A stretch of DNA of 64,000 nucleotides from Clostridia bacterium (GTDB lineage Bacteria; Bacillota; Clostridia; Christensenellales; Borkfalkiaceae): the NCBI GenBank assembly GCA_017558825.1, contig JAFYTO010000017.1, forward strand, positions 1 through 64,000, read 5' to 3'. The number at the start of each line of letters is the position of its first letter. Position 1 is the stretch's first letter. Position numbers and translations under genes: made by a program. Positions 9,325 through 18,159 of the stretch are shown piece after piece. The notes beneath the pieces were generated by a model. That model saw only the letters and a list, made by a program, of their open reading frames with translations, did no database searches and had not been told where the DNA came from.

Positions 9325-11873
9325 TTTGTTTCAAACCAACTTTTTCCTACTTTAATATCGACAGTTAAAGGCACTTTGAGCGAAACGGCATTTTCCATTT
9401 CCTCTTTAACAATTTTAACAACTTTATCAACCTCGCTTTCAAGCGCATCAACTATAAGTTCATCGTGTACTTGAAGTATAAGTTTACTATCACTACACTC
9501 TTTTTTAAGCCTTTCACTAACCTTAACCATTGCCACTTTAATTATATCGGCACTACTGCCTTGAAGTGGCATATTTTTTGAAGCGCGCTCACCAAAACTG
9601 CGAAGATTAAAGTTTGGCGAATTTATCTCCTTTATATAGCGCCTTCTATTTAGAAGCGTTGAAACAAAGCCGTATTTTTTAGCAAACTCAACGTTACCGT
9701 CCATATACTCTTTAACACTTGGATACATTTCAAAATACTTTGAAATATATTCTCTTGCTTCTTTTGCACTAATTTTTAAGTTTTTAGAAAGCCCATACTC
9801 GCTTATACCGTAAATAATGCCAAAGTTAACGGCTTTTGCCTTACTGCGCATAGCTCCGGTAACTTCGCTAAGCGGAACGTTGAATACCTGGCTTGCAGTT
9901 AAAGCGTGAATATCTTTATCGCTGTTGTACGCATCAATTAATATTTGACACTCACTAAAATGCGCAAGTAGCCTTAACTCTATTTGCGAATAGTCCGCAT
10001 CTACTAAAACCCTATTTTCTGCACGAGGAATAAAGAGTTTTCTAAGTTCTCTTCCCTGCTCGTCTCTAACTGGAATATTTTGCAAGTTTGGCTCTTTTGA
10101 AGAAAGCCTACCCGTTTGCGTTAACGTTTGGTTGAATGACGTGTGAACAAGCCCAGTTTCTTTATCTATTAAATTGCCCATTCCTTCTAAGTATGAAGAA
10201 TATAATTTTTGCGCCGTTCTATGCTCTAAAATAAGCGGAATAATTGGATGCAAATCCGCAATTTCTTCAAGCGTTTCGGCATTAGTTGAATAGTTGCCAT
10301 TTTTATTCTTTTTGCCAGCAGTTAAATTCAACTTTCCATATATTACTTCTCCTATTTGTTTAGGAGAATTAGGGTTGAGGTTTTGCCCAGCATACTCGTT
10401 TATCTTTTTCGCCAATTCATCTAACTTTGCCTTATATTGAGCCTTGATTTCTTGAAGCGCCGTAAGGTCAACTTTAAACCCGTCACGCTCCATTTCAGTT
10501 AAAACCTTTGATAAAGGAAGTTCAACTTCTCTATACAATTTTTGAACGCCGTGCTCAACTATTTTTTTAGAAAGTTCTAAATAGATTTCATATAAGGAAT
10601 ATGCTGGAGTTTGCTTTGATTTGCCATAATAATAAATGAGTTCATCAAGGCTTTCTTCGTAACCGTTAAAGTCAACAAGATAGCGCATAATATCAACGTC
10701 TTCAACTTGCGCATTTACGTTAATTCCAAACTCAAATAACAGGTCGCTTAGCCTTTTTACACTATGGCAAATTATTTTATTTTTAGGGTTTTCTACTAGA
10801 GTTTTTAATATCTTGACAGCCTCTTCAAACTCAAAACCTTGGTCAAAAAACGTTTCTTTAACCTTTAAAACGTACTCGTTTTCTTTACCTAAATATATGT
10901 GAACATCACTTCCAATTGAAAGCGTTATTTCGTTTTCTAGCGGAATAGAAAAAAAGTCATTTTCGCTTGTAATATCTACAATTTTAATTTCTTTTTGAAC
11001 TAAATTTTCTTCACTTTCGCCGTCAAAAATATCACTGCGTTTTAAGAAAGTTCTAAAGTCTAACTCGCTAAAAAGGCGCTTAACTTCGCTTTTAAATGGA
11101 TAGCCAAAAGTAGCATCTTCAACCTTTAAAGGAATTTCAACAAAGGTGTTAATTGTTGCAAGAGTTTTTGATAAAAATGCAAGTTCTTTACCGTTTTCAA
11201 TTTTCTCTTTTAACTTGCCTTTAAAATCATCTAAATTTTGATATACGTTTTCTAAACTGCCGTACTTTGTAACAAGGTCTAACGCAGTTTTTTCGCCTAC
11301 GCCAACTATGCCGGGAATATTATCGGAACTATCGCCCATGCAAGCCTTTAAATCAATGATTTGAAGCGGTTCGATTTGCGTTTTTTCTTTAAAATTTTCA
11401 ATATTATAAATGTCGGTATCCGTTATGCCACGGCGAGTAAAATACACTGAAGTTGTTTCATCAACTAATTGAAAACTATCTTTATCGCCAGTGTAAATAA
11501 TCGTTTCGCCCTTATAGCGCTTAGCAAGCGTGCCAATTATATCATCAGCCTCTATGCCCGCCTTTTCAAAAGTTTGAATACCCATCGTATTAAGCACTTT
11601 TTTAAGGAGTGGAATTTGTGGGCGTAAATCTTCAGGCATAGGCTTTCTTGTTGCCTTATAAGCGTCATACATATTATGTCTAAAAGTTTTGGCATGCACG
11701 TCAAACGCAACTACCATATACTTTGGCTTAACGTCAGTAATTATTTTAATAAGCATATTTACAAAGCCGTAAACAGCGTTTGTTGGTGCGCCGTTTTTAT
11801 CGGTTAATGGTGGCGTTGCGTAAAACGCCCTATTTATTAAACTGTTACCGTCAATTAAAACAAGTTTTTCCAT
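9321..11873 (-). CDS. polA: DNA polymerase I
   Basis: A repair and Okazaki-fragment-processing polymerase. The 850-aa protein has an N-terminal 5'-nuclease domain (LIDGNSLINRAFYA at the start; DSSDNIPG and GVGEKTA motifs near 180-200), a middle domain in the position of the 3'-5' exonuclease, and a C-terminal family A polymerase with DYSQIELRLLAHF (about 625-638) and a QVHDEL motif C. In the middle domain the DxE catalytic pair is absent (the strand reads EITLSIGSD), so proofreading is probably lost, as in many Bacillota PolA proteins. First gene of the operon; a -10 box TATAAT lies on the minus strand at 11924-11929. Confidence 0.97.
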   Translation of the reverse strand: MEKLVLIDGNSLINRAFYATPPLTDKNGAPTNAVYGFVNMLIKIITDVKPKYMVVAFDVHAKTFRHNMYDAYKATRKPMPEDLRPQIPLLKKVLNTMGIQTFEKAGIEADDIIGTLAKRYKGETIIYTGDKDSFQLVDETTSVYFTRRGITDTDIYNIENFKEKTQIEPLQIIDLKACMGDSSDNIPGIVGVGEKTALDLVTKYGSLENVYQNLDDFKGKLKEKIENGKELAFLSKTLATINTFVEIPLKVEDATFGYPFKSEVKRLFSELDFRTFLKRSDIFDGESEENLVQKEIKIVDITSENDFFSIPLENEITLSIGSDVHIYLGKENEYVLKVKETFFDQGFEFEEAVKILKTLVENPKNKIICHSVKRLSDLLFEFGINVNAQVEDVDIMRYLVDFNGYEESLDELIYYYGKSKQTPAYSLYEIYLELSKKIVEHGVQKLYREVELPLSKVLTEMERDGFKVDLTALQEIKAQYKAKLDELAKKINEYAGQNLNPNSPKQIGEVIYGKLNLTAGKKNKNGNYSTNAETLEEIADLHPIIPLILEHRTAQKLYSSYLEGMGNLIDKETGLVHTSFNQTLTQTGRLSSKEPNLQNIPVRDEQGRELRKLFIPRAENRVLVDADYSQIELRLLAHFSECQILIDAYNSDKDIHALTASQVFNVPLSEVTGAMRSKAKAVNFGIIYGISEYGLSKNLKISAKEAREYISKYFEMYPSVKEYMDGNVEFAKKYGFVSTLLNRRRYIKEINSPNFNLRSFGERASKNMPLQGSSADIIKVAMVKVSERLKKECSDSKLILQVHDELIVDALESEVDKVVKIVKEEMENAVSLKVPLTVDIKVGKSWFETK

Positions 11874-11994
11874 AAATTCCTAAATGTAGCATAAAACGTT
11901 TGCAATTTTTTTTATGCTGTGATATTATAATTGTGCTTTACTAATATAGTATGGCACAAATCGCTTAAAAAAGCAACACAATTTTACATTTTAC

Positions 11995-12081
11995 GCCGGC
12001 GTGGTGGAATTGGCAGACGCGCGGGACTCAAAATCCCGTGGTAGCGATACCGTGTGGGTTCGACCCCCACCGCCGGCACCA
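11995..12081 (+). tRNA. tRNA-Leu (anticodon CAA)
   Basis: An 87-nt class II tRNA with a seven-base-pair acceptor stem (GCCGGCG 11995-12001 with CGCCGGC 12071-12077), a long variable arm, a T-loop GTTCGAC and encoded CCA (12079-12081). The anticodon loop CTCAAAA between CGGGA and TCCCG gives CAA, reading UUG. A rho-independent terminator follows. Confidence 0.97.
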
Positions 12082-12082
12082 T

Positions 12083-12112
12083 AAAAACAAGTGATTTTTC
12101 ACTTGTTTTTTT
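12083..12112 (+). terminator. Terminator of tRNA-Leu
   Basis: An AACAAGTGA/TCACTTGTT hairpin followed by seven T residues directly after the encoded CCA. Confidence 0.85.
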
Positions 12113-12203
12113 ACTTTGTATTAGTTTAAGTGGGGGGCGAACGGGTGGGAATTGGCAACTTATAAATATTTTTAAAAAATATATAGATTTTTTACAGTTG
12201 TTG

Positions 12204-12212
12204 TGATATAAT
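12204..12212 (+). promoter_or_regulatory. Extended -10 promoter of kdgK
   Basis: TATAAT at 12207-12212 is preceded by TGA, giving an extended -10 element; no good -35 box is seen at the right distance. The gene starts 22 bp downstream. An AAGG-type ribosome binding site lies just before its ATG. Confidence 0.4.
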
Positions 12213-12234
12213 AACAACAAGGAAAAGGTGCAAT

Positions 12235-13272
12235 ATGATTAAAGAATTTGAAAAGAAAAACTTTACCGTTTTAGGCTTGGGCGAAGTTATGCTTAGGCTC
12301 TCCCCTACTGGCAAAGAAAGAATTTCTTATAGTGAAACTTTTGAAAAGAAAGCCGGCGGCTCTGAACTCAACGTAGTTGCTGGCATATCGTCACTTGGTT
12401 TAAGAACAGGTATTATCACTAAACTTCCACAAAACGAAATTGGCAAGTATATTAAACACGAAATACGCTTTACCGGCACTAGTGATGATTATATTGTATA
12501 TGACACAAGCGAAAATAAACGCCTTGGTATTTATTATTACGAAAGTGGCGCATACCCAAGAACTCACGTTGTTTCTTACGACCGTCAAAATTCATCTTTT
12601 ACAAACTTTAAAGAAGAAGATTTGCCTGAAAGTATTTATTCTGCGGCTAACGTATTTCACACATCTGGAATAACGCTTGCACTTAACGAAAATTTAAGAA
12701 AAAACGTTATTAAAATTATTAACAAATTCCACGAAAACGGCGCGCTCGTATCGTTTGACGTAAATTACCGCTCTTCGCTTTGGAGTGAGGAACTTGCAAA
12801 AGAAACTATTGAGCAAATTTTGCCTATAATCAATATTTTATTTATAAGTGAAGAAACTTTGCGAAGAATGTTTAAAATGTCCGGTTCTTTGAAAGAAATT
12901 CACAAAGAATTTAGCAAAAAATACCCTAATTTGCAAATTATAGCAAGCACTAAACGCACTGTAATTTCGCCACAAAAGCACAACTTTACTTCCCTAGTTT
13001 ACGACTGCGTTGAAGGCGTGCATTATCAAGACGAGCCGTATTTAAACATTGACGTTATTGATAGAATAGGCTCTGGTGACGCGTACGTTGCAGGTGCATT
13101 ATACGGGCTTTGCAAATATAAAAATATAGAACAAGCCGCTAAGTATGGCGATGCTATGGCAGCACTTAAAGAAACTATACACGGCGACATGACCGAGTGC
13201 GACCTTATTGACGTTGAGCGCATTATTAAAAGCCACTCAACAACCGGTCAAAAAGACGAAATGGTTAGATAA
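12235..13272 (+). CDS. kdgK: 2-keto-3-deoxygluconate kinase (PfkB family)
   Basis: Predicted to phosphorylate 2-keto-3-deoxygluconate (KDG) to KDPG in hexuronate catabolism. The 345-aa protein is a ribokinase-fold sugar kinase: the N-terminal substrate segment contains KKAGGSELNVV and the C-terminal PfkB signature holds the catalytic aspartate in GSGD (279-282). The GEVMLRLSP start and overall layout resemble KdgK rather than fructokinase or ribokinase. It stands alone with its own promoter and terminator. The window also contains uxuA (55639-56718), whose product is KDG, so the two steps are metabolically linked although 42 kb apart. No KDPG aldolase is seen here. Confidence 0.85.
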   Translation: MIKEFEKKNFTVLGLGEVMLRLSPTGKERISYSETFEKKAGGSELNVVAGISSLGLRTGIITKLPQNEIGKYIKHEIRFTGTSDDYIVYDTSENKRLGIYYYESGAYPRTHVVSYDRQNSSFTNFKEEDLPESIYSAANVFHTSGITLALNENLRKNVIKIINKFHENGALVSFDVNYRSSLWSEELAKETIEQILPIINILFISEETLRRMFKMSGSLKEIHKEFSKKYPNLQIIASTKRTVISPQKHNFTSLVYDCVEGVHYQDEPYLNIDVIDRIGSGDAYVAGALYGLCKYKNIEQAAKYGDAMAALKETIHGDMTECDLIDVERIIKSHSTTGQKDEMVR

Positions 13273-13280
13273 CATTGTAC

Positions 13281-13308
13281 AAAAACCGCTTTTTAAGGCG
13301 GTTTTTTT
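13281..13308 (+). terminator. Terminator of kdgK
   Basis: An AAAACCGC/GCGGTTTT hairpin with an 8-nt loop and a run of T residues. Confidence 0.85.
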
Positions 13309-13370
13309 ATTTTTTAATTAAAAATTTTGCTATTTATTTTTAATTTAAATTAAAGTATGATAAAAAAGTG

Positions 13371-13399
13371 TTGATTTTTAAAAAAACGAGTGATATAAT
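13371..13399 (+). promoter_or_regulatory. Strong sigma-A promoter of the secreted/membrane protein pair
   Basis: -35 TTGATT (13371-13376), a 17-bp spacer ending in TGA, and -10 TATAAT (13394-13399). The start codon is 57 bp after the -10 box and has a strong GGAGG site (13446-13450). Confidence 0.75.
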
Positions 13400-13455
13400 A
13401 AATAAAGTTAGAATTAAAATACTTTTAATTCAATTAAAATTTTTTGGAGGAAATT

Positions 13456-14925
13456 ATGATTAAAAAGATTATTGTTTTAGCAATATCTTTCGTACTTACA
13501 CTCGGCTCTGTAGTTTATACTGAAACTTCTAATGCTGAATCTGTAACGTACGGTTCTGGTACTGGTGTATCAAGAACAATTGCGAGCGTTGACGAATTGA
13601 CCGAGCTCATCAACTCACTTCCTGACGTTACGGTTTACGATGAACACGCCAACGTAACAAGTGCCGAAGGTTATGAAAACTTTAAAGGCATAACCATTAT
13701 CGAAAACGGCGAAAACAGTAGATACTACTCTTATGAAGATAAGGTAAGGCTTGATGACAACCCTGACCTTGCTGAAGATGAAATCGAGTATTTCTATAGC
13801 CGTAAGCACGAATACTCTAACAAACGTTTAGAAATGTATTTTGATACAACTTGTATTTACTACCACTCTATCGGTACTACTTGGAACACTACTGAATACT
13901 ACAAAACAAACGTTGAAGGATTCTTAAACGGCAACCTTAGCGACCTTGAAATTGCAAAAGGCTACGCTACTGATTTTGATATTGAAGTTTTCTATTCAAA
14001 AGATAAAGTGTTAATGAAAATTAACCAAAACGAACAATATTATCAAGAAGCTGTTTGGGACGGTAAATACCGCGTATCCCAATTCCCACAATACAAAAAA
14101 GCTGAAGAACCAGCTAGTGAAGAGGACGATGAGCCAAGCGATAGCGAAATTTATGCTGAAATCGGCTTAAAAGCTCTCAATGAAAATCTTGGCGTTTGGG
14201 TAGAACTTGACTTAAACGCAACTGGTGTTGACGGCATGGAACCAGATCAAGATGCATATGAAAATATGACGGATGAAGAAAAAGAAGAATATGCAATGAA
14301 CTTTATGATTCAAGCTTTAATTTCTGAAATTTCTTACGTTCAAGTAGAAAGCATTAAACAAGCTAACGCTATTAACTACGCTTACCTTTCAAGGCTTTCT
14401 TCTTTCATAGTTGAAAATATTGAAAATAATAAATACTGGGAAGTAAGCGGCCCTAAATATAAATTAGTTCCTACTTATTCACTCGATTTTTGGAAATGTA
14501 CACAATGCTCAAAAGTGTTTGAAACGTATACTACAAATTGCCCAGACTGCGAAGATGGTGGAAACGTTAACGAAATGTCAGAATGGATTTACGATGCTAG
14601 AAATTCTTACATTAACGCTTTAAGGCCAGACTGGAATGCAAGAGTTGATAGCACTAGCAAAAATACATTTGGTGGCGAACTTGAAATTGTTGTAGGTTCT
14701 AACTCAACAATAAATCAAAAACTTAGAAGAACTTATAGTTCAGGTAAGAGCGCATTTGGTAAATTTGAAGAAGAAATTAGGTCTTACTCTACTATATTTA
14801 ATGTAGACAACACTGCCGTAAACGTTCTTAAAAACGCAAAAGTTAAAACTCTTGATGAAACTTACGGTAAATCTTTTAGAAAATCTTTTGAAGAACTTAG
14901 AGCTCAACAAGGAGGTAACAATTAA
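13456..14925 (+). CDS. Secreted zinc-ribbon protein of unknown function
   Basis: A 489-aa protein I do not recognise. The chosen ATG follows a GGAGG site by 5 nt; an in-frame TTG at 13444 is too early. The N-terminus is a typical signal peptide (basic KK, hydrophobic core to about 20, then a polar region). The mature part is rich in Asp, Glu, Tyr and Asn, has a low-complexity acidic stretch (PASEEDDEPSDSE) around 220, and carries a CxxC...CxxC zinc-ribbon motif (CTQC and CPDC) around 353-370, unusual for an exported protein. It is followed after 2 bp by a polytopic membrane protein, and together they have a strong promoter and terminator, suggesting a two-part envelope system. Codons look optimised, hinting at high expression. 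Confidence 0.75.
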   Translation: MIKKIIVLAISFVLTLGSVVYTETSNAESVTYGSGTGVSRTIASVDELTELINSLPDVTVYDEHANVTSAEGYENFKGITIIENGENSRYYSYEDKVRLDDNPDLAEDEIEYFYSRKHEYSNKRLEMYFDTTCIYYHSIGTTWNTTEYYKTNVEGFLNGNLSDLEIAKGYATDFDIEVFYSKDKVLMKINQNEQYYQEAVWDGKYRVSQFPQYKKAEEPASEEDDEPSDSEIYAEIGLKALNENLGVWVELDLNATGVDGMEPDQDAYENMTDEEKEEYAMNFMIQALISEISYVQVESIKQANAINYAYLSRLSSFIVENIENNKYWEVSGPKYKLVPTYSLDFWKCTQCSKVFETYTTNCPDCEDGGNVNEMSEWIYDARNSYINALRPDWNARVDSTSKNTFGGELEIVVGSNSTINQKLRRTYSSGKSAFGKFEEEIRSYSTIFNVDNTAVNVLKNAKVKTLDETYGKSFRKSFEELRAQQGGNN

Positions 14926-14927
14926 TT

Positions 14928-16079
14928 ATGGCTAAAAAACAAAAACGTGAAGTAGTTAGAATTAAATGGATGGGCCTTGCTTGTTTTGGCATTACCGTAG
15001 TTCTTTATGCCCTTGCAATTTGGGGTAGCAATTTAGTAGGCGCTACTACTAACAATATTTTTGGTTACACTATTGAGCACTTCTCAAATCCAGACAACAT
15101 TGCCGCTGTATTTGAAGATGCTATAATGGTAAGAATAATTTCATTCTTTGCCATTATGTTCATTTCAGTGCTTAGTTTATTAGCATCATTTAAGCTTATA
15201 TTTATGTTCTTTAACATTTTAGGCTTTATTGGTAAAAAAGACGCGTATAAAACTGCAAAGAAATTTTCTAAATTTGTAAAAAGAGCTTTTGCTGCTGTAG
15301 GTCTTGAAATTACTGCACTCATCTTCTTCTCTCTTGATGACGGTGTTTTTGCTAAAGACGTAACTACTTTCTTTACAGTAGTTGGCATTGCATTTGCGGT
15401 ATTATATTTAGGCACGCGCGCGTATAGATGGTTACTTGTTGAAAGAATGCCTCTTGCAGACATGATTTTCATTTTGATTAAAGACGTTATGTTTGTTGGT
15501 TGCCTCATATTCATGGCTTCTCTTATTGATACAAGGTTACTTACAAATATTGTTTTACTTGAAACTATGTTCAACTTGCCTCAAACGTCATCAACTCTTG
15601 CAGAAATGCCATACCTTCAATTAATGGACGTTATTATTGGCTTTATTCAATTCCTTGTTGTTACAAGCCTTATAAGAAACACTTTAAGACGCTTTACGTT
15701 AAACAACTACAAGAAACCTGCTTACAAGAAACATATTAGCGCTTATATAACCTTATTTATATTCGTTACTATATTTGCAGCATTAAAGGAAATTCTTTAC
15801 CCTATAATCGTTTCTCAAAACACTGCTGGTATTGACGTTGTAGCTACAATACTTGCCGTATTACCTACTATCATTCCATACTTTGCTGTGATTTTAGCAA
15901 TTGCATTTGCAGGCGCTGTTGAAGGCGGATACGTTAAAGAAATTCAACTTTACGTTCCTTGCGCTAAACCAGTTTATGACCCAGCTGAAGAAATTGATGA
16001 GGCTGAAAAAGAAGACGTTTCAAATGAAACTGAATCTAAAATAGAAACTGAAGAAGCAGAAGAAAATATTGCTGAATAA
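14928..16079 (+). CDS. Polytopic membrane protein of unknown function
   Basis: A 383-aa protein with a basic N-terminus (KKQKREVVRIK) and about eight hydrophobic segments spread from residue 13 to about 340, ending in a strongly acidic tail of about 35 residues (EEIDEAEKED and onward). By the positive-inside rule the N-terminus is cytoplasmic. No transporter or enzyme signature is recognised. It begins 2 bp after the secreted zinc-ribbon gene and uses a GGAGG site located in that gene's 3' end, so the two are co-translated. A scaffold or anchor for the secreted partner is plausible but unproven. Confidence 0.75.
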   Translation: MAKKQKREVVRIKWMGLACFGITVVLYALAIWGSNLVGATTNNIFGYTIEHFSNPDNIAAVFEDAIMVRIISFFAIMFISVLSLLASFKLIFMFFNILGFIGKKDAYKTAKKFSKFVKRAFAAVGLEITALIFFSLDDGVFAKDVTTFFTVVGIAFAVLYLGTRAYRWLLVERMPLADMIFILIKDVMFVGCLIFMASLIDTRLLTNIVLLETMFNLPQTSSTLAEMPYLQLMDVIIGFIQFLVVTSLIRNTLRRFTLNNYKKPAYKKHISAYITLFIFVTIFAALKEILYPIIVSQNTAGIDVVATILAVLPTIIPYFAVILAIAFAGAVEGGYVKEIQLYVPCAKPVYDPAEEIDEAEKEDVSNETESKIETEEAEENIAE

Positions 16080-16092
16080 TAATCTAAAAAAT

Positions 16093-16123
16093 AAAAATGC
16101 ACCTTGTTAGGTGCATTTTTTTT
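16093..16123 (+). terminator. Terminator of the 13456-16079 operon
   Basis: A hairpin with TGCACCT/AGGTGCA arms flanked by A and T runs. Confidence 0.85.
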
Positions 16124-16132
16124 GTGCATTAA

Positions 16133-16161
16133 AAAAGCGCTGGCTCATAGCCAACGCTTTT
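16133..16161 (-). terminator. Terminator of the first GNAT-Gfo/Idh operon
   Basis: An AAAGCG-TGGCT / AGCCA-CGCTTT stem with one internal mismatch and a T run on the minus strand, directly after the oxidoreductase stop codon. Confidence 0.75.
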
Positions 16162-16166
16162 ATTTG

Positions 16167-17411
16167 TTATTTTTTAATTGCGTTTAAGTATTCTTCAACT
16201 AATTTAGGGTCTGGCGTATAGTCAGGGTGAGAACAACAAGGTAACGTTGGTTCTTCTCCATTAGGGCCGTAGAAAGGCGTTAAATTATCGTTTTCATACT
16301 TAACTCTATCTTCTTCTTTTCTAAAGTCAGGAATATCATAAGGAACTCCGCGCTCTAATACACTTCTATGTGCAAGTATTGCAACGGAAGCCATAGTAGT
16401 TGCACGGTACACGTCAAAGAACGGAGCCTTGCCAGTTCTTATGCTTTCTAAAAACTCACGCATAACAATAAAGTCCGCCCCGCCATGCGTTGATGCTTCA
16501 ATTAAAGCACGGTCTTTATCGTTCCACTCTGGAGTATAAGTTGAAACTCTATTTGCGCCACTAGGAGTATCCCACTCATTATAAGAAAGTAAAATTCTAT
16601 TAGTGCTGTCTCTTAAATTTTCAACTTGACCTTTAACGCCGCATACGCGGAAAGAATTGCCGTGCGCGCCGTAACCAGCACAACCCGTTACGCGGTAAAC
16701 GGAATCATCATCGTTTAAACAAGTAATAACTGCCGACCTATCGCCAACGTTTAAACCCATAAGTGAATCACTTGGAGTTGGAGCAAATACAGGCATTGCA
16801 GTAACACGCTTTGGCATAGCGCCCGTAATAAGCATAAGTGGGCCAAGTGAGTGAGTTATATAGTAAGTTCTTGGTAAAAAGTTACGCCAATGTTTTGGGT
16901 TTGGCCTATACCTACGCATAACGTCGTCATCGCCGGGCATTTCAGGGTGGTTATACTCGCCTTCAGCGTAAAGCAATTTGCCTAAACTGCCGGCCTCAAA
17001 AACCCTTTTCATTTCTAAGTTGAATTTCATATAAGGCGTGTTTTCGGCAAGCATATAAGTTGCCTTGCTCTTTTCAACCGCCCTAACAAGCGCTACGCCT
17101 TCCGCCATTGTTGAGTTTGAAGCGCACTCGCTTAATACGTGAATATTTTTTTCAAGAGCCTTAATAGCATAAGGTGTGTGTTGATTAAAAAGATTTGCTA
17201 AAACAACGGCTTCTAAACCTTTGTGGTTTATAAACTCATCAAAATCAGTGTAACAAGCAACTTTTCCGCCTAAAAGTTTTTTTACTTCCTCTAATTTTGT
17301 TTCATCTCTATCACAAACAGCAACTACGTCACAGTTATTTTCAAGAATTGATTTAACGTGGGCAGAGCCTCTAAAAAGACCGAACACACCGCATTTAATT
17401 GACTTACTCAT
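16167..17411 (-). CDS. Gfo/Idh/MocA-family protein, possible NAD-dependent glycosidase (copy 1)
   Basis: A 414-aa protein with an N-terminal Rossmann dinucleotide-binding domain (GVFGLFRGSAH, 8-18, a variant of GxGxxG) and a C-terminal alpha/beta substrate domain. Classical dehydrogenases of this family carry an EKP motif; here that position reads LSECAS (93-98), without the catalytic lysine. It has an AENTPY segment (122-127) and THSLGP (186-191). From memory, GH109 alpha-N-acetylgalactosaminidases show the same departures (EVPA, LENCCYD, THGLGP), so a redox-assisted glycosidase is a reasonable alternative to a sugar dehydrogenase. It follows a GNAT gene by 3 bp. The pair is duplicated at 25608-27467 with the proteins very similar over their whole length and aligning without gaps in the N-terminal half. 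Confidence 0.85.
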   Translation of the reverse strand: MSKSIKCGVFGLFRGSAHVKSILENNCDVVAVCDRDETKLEEVKKLLGGKVACYTDFDEFINHKGLEAVVLANLFNQHTPYAIKALEKNIHVLSECASNSTMAEGVALVRAVEKSKATYMLAENTPYMKFNLEMKRVFEAGSLGKLLYAEGEYNHPEMPGDDDVMRRYRPNPKHWRNFLPRTYYITHSLGPLMLITGAMPKRVTAMPVFAPTPSDSLMGLNVGDRSAVITCLNDDDSVYRVTGCAGYGAHGNSFRVCGVKGQVENLRDSTNRILLSYNEWDTPSGANRVSTYTPEWNDKDRALIEASTHGGADFIVMREFLESIRTGKAPFFDVYRATTMASVAILAHRSVLERGVPYDIPDFRKEEDRVKYENDNLTPFYGPNGEEPTLPCCSHPDYTPDPKLVEEYLNAIKK

Positions 17412-17414
17412 ATT

Positions 17415-18026
17415 TTATTTCCTCTTTTTATATTCTTCCAACTTTTCATTAACGATTTTAATTGCTCTTTCGTTGTAAACCTTAAATTCTTCGTCACTTA
17501 AACCTTGAACAACGGACGTTTTGCCCGTGTATTCTATAAAACCAAACTTTCTATAGATGCTAATTGCAGGATAGTACCAAGTTTCCGTGCCTAAAAAGAT
17601 AAAATCTTTATAGCCAAGTTCGTTATATAAGTCTAAAAGGCGCGTCATTAACGCTTTTGCAATGCCTTTGCCTGCACACTTATCACTAACAGCCATCCAG
17701 TGAAGCCTTTGATGATATTCACCTAAAAACGTACCGTCCCACAAAGATAAAGTTGCAACGTATTCGCCATTTGGGTCAACAACGAAAACAGTTCTATCTT
17801 CAGGTTTTAAATTTTGGTTTACTAAAAAGTCGTTTCTAAAAGCTTCAACAGCCTTTTCAAGTTCCTTGAATTGACCAAGTTCCACTTCAAGTTGAGCCCA
17901 TTTATATTCATCGCCCTTTTTATAAAACGTGAACGAATACCCCTCTGGAAGGTCGCATCGTGGATAATTTTTAGTGTCTGTTTTACATAAAATTAAATTT
18001 AAATCTTCTACGCTTTTATCAATCAT
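17415..18026 (-). CDS. GNAT-family N-acetyltransferase (copy 1)
   Basis: A 203-aa acetyltransferase using acetyl-CoA; substrate unknown. The GNAT acetyl-CoA loop is CAGKGIAKAL (about 130-140), followed by a typical WYYPAISIYRKFGF motif B. The open frame reaches 18131, but the ATG at 18024-18026 is chosen: it has a GGAG site and aligns exactly with the MIDKSVED start of the paralogue at 26859-27467. It is the first gene of the operon with the Gfo/Idh protein. The promoter is at 18057-18085, and the conserved 39-bp element begins 53 bp upstream of the start. Acetylation of an amino sugar handled by its partner is an inference from context. Confidence 0.88.
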   Translation of the reverse strand: MIDKSVEDLNLILCKTDTKNYPRCDLPEGYSFTFYKKGDEYKWAQLEVELGQFKELEKAVEAFRNDFLVNQNLKPEDRTVFVVDPNGEYVATLSLWDGTFLGEYHQRLHWMAVSDKCAGKGIAKALMTRLLDLYNELGYKDFIFLGTETWYYPAISIYRKFGFIEYTGKTSVVQGLSDEEFKVYNERAIKIVNEKLEEYKKRK

Positions 18027-18056
18027 TTTAATGCTCCTTTTAAATTTATTTACTTT

Positions 18057-18085
18057 ATTATAACTAAAATAATACGCATTGTATA
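18057..18085 (-). promoter_or_regulatory. Promoter of the first GNAT-Gfo/Idh operon
   Basis: On the minus strand -35 TATACA (18080-18085), a 17-bp spacer and -10 TATAAT (18057-18062). The weak -35 lies inside the conserved 39-bp element, the layout expected of an activator-dependent promoter. The second copy of the operon has the same hexamers and spacing. Confidence 0.65.
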
Positions 18086-18117
18086 TAGATAAATTCCATT
18101 TTTTTATGTTTTTTATC
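18079..18117. promoter_or_regulatory. Conserved 39-bp element, copy 1 (candidate AraC operator)
   Basis: It starts TTGTATATAGA and contains AAATTCCATTT and TTTATGT; 36 of 39 bases match the element at 27520-27558. It lies between the divergent promoters of the GNAT operon and the AraC gene at 18160, overlapping the GNAT -35 box and ending 7 bp before the AraC -35. Binding by that AraC protein is inferred. Confidence 0.7.
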
Positions 18118-18124
18118 CTTTTAA

Positions 18125-18153
18125 TTGACAAAAATTATAGTAAAAAGTATAAT
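18125..18153 (+). promoter_or_regulatory. Consensus promoter of the AraC gene, predicting a leaderless mRNA
   Basis: -35 TTGACA (18125-18130), a 17-bp spacer and -10 TATAAT (18148-18153), a perfect sigma-A consensus. The expected start point (about 18160) coincides with the ATG, and no ribosome binding site lies between. Confidence 0.75.
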
Positions 18154-18159
18154 TATTAT

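Noticed and set aside
11984-12220. 78-codon open frame on the minus strand
   Set aside because: It is antisense to tRNA-Leu; such frames translate to the well-known spurious GVEPTRYRYHG-type protein and have no ribosome binding site.
15065-15574. 169-codon open frame antisense to the membrane protein gene
   Set aside because: It is a shadow of a well-supported gene with strong promoter, binding site and membrane helices; no binding site of its own.
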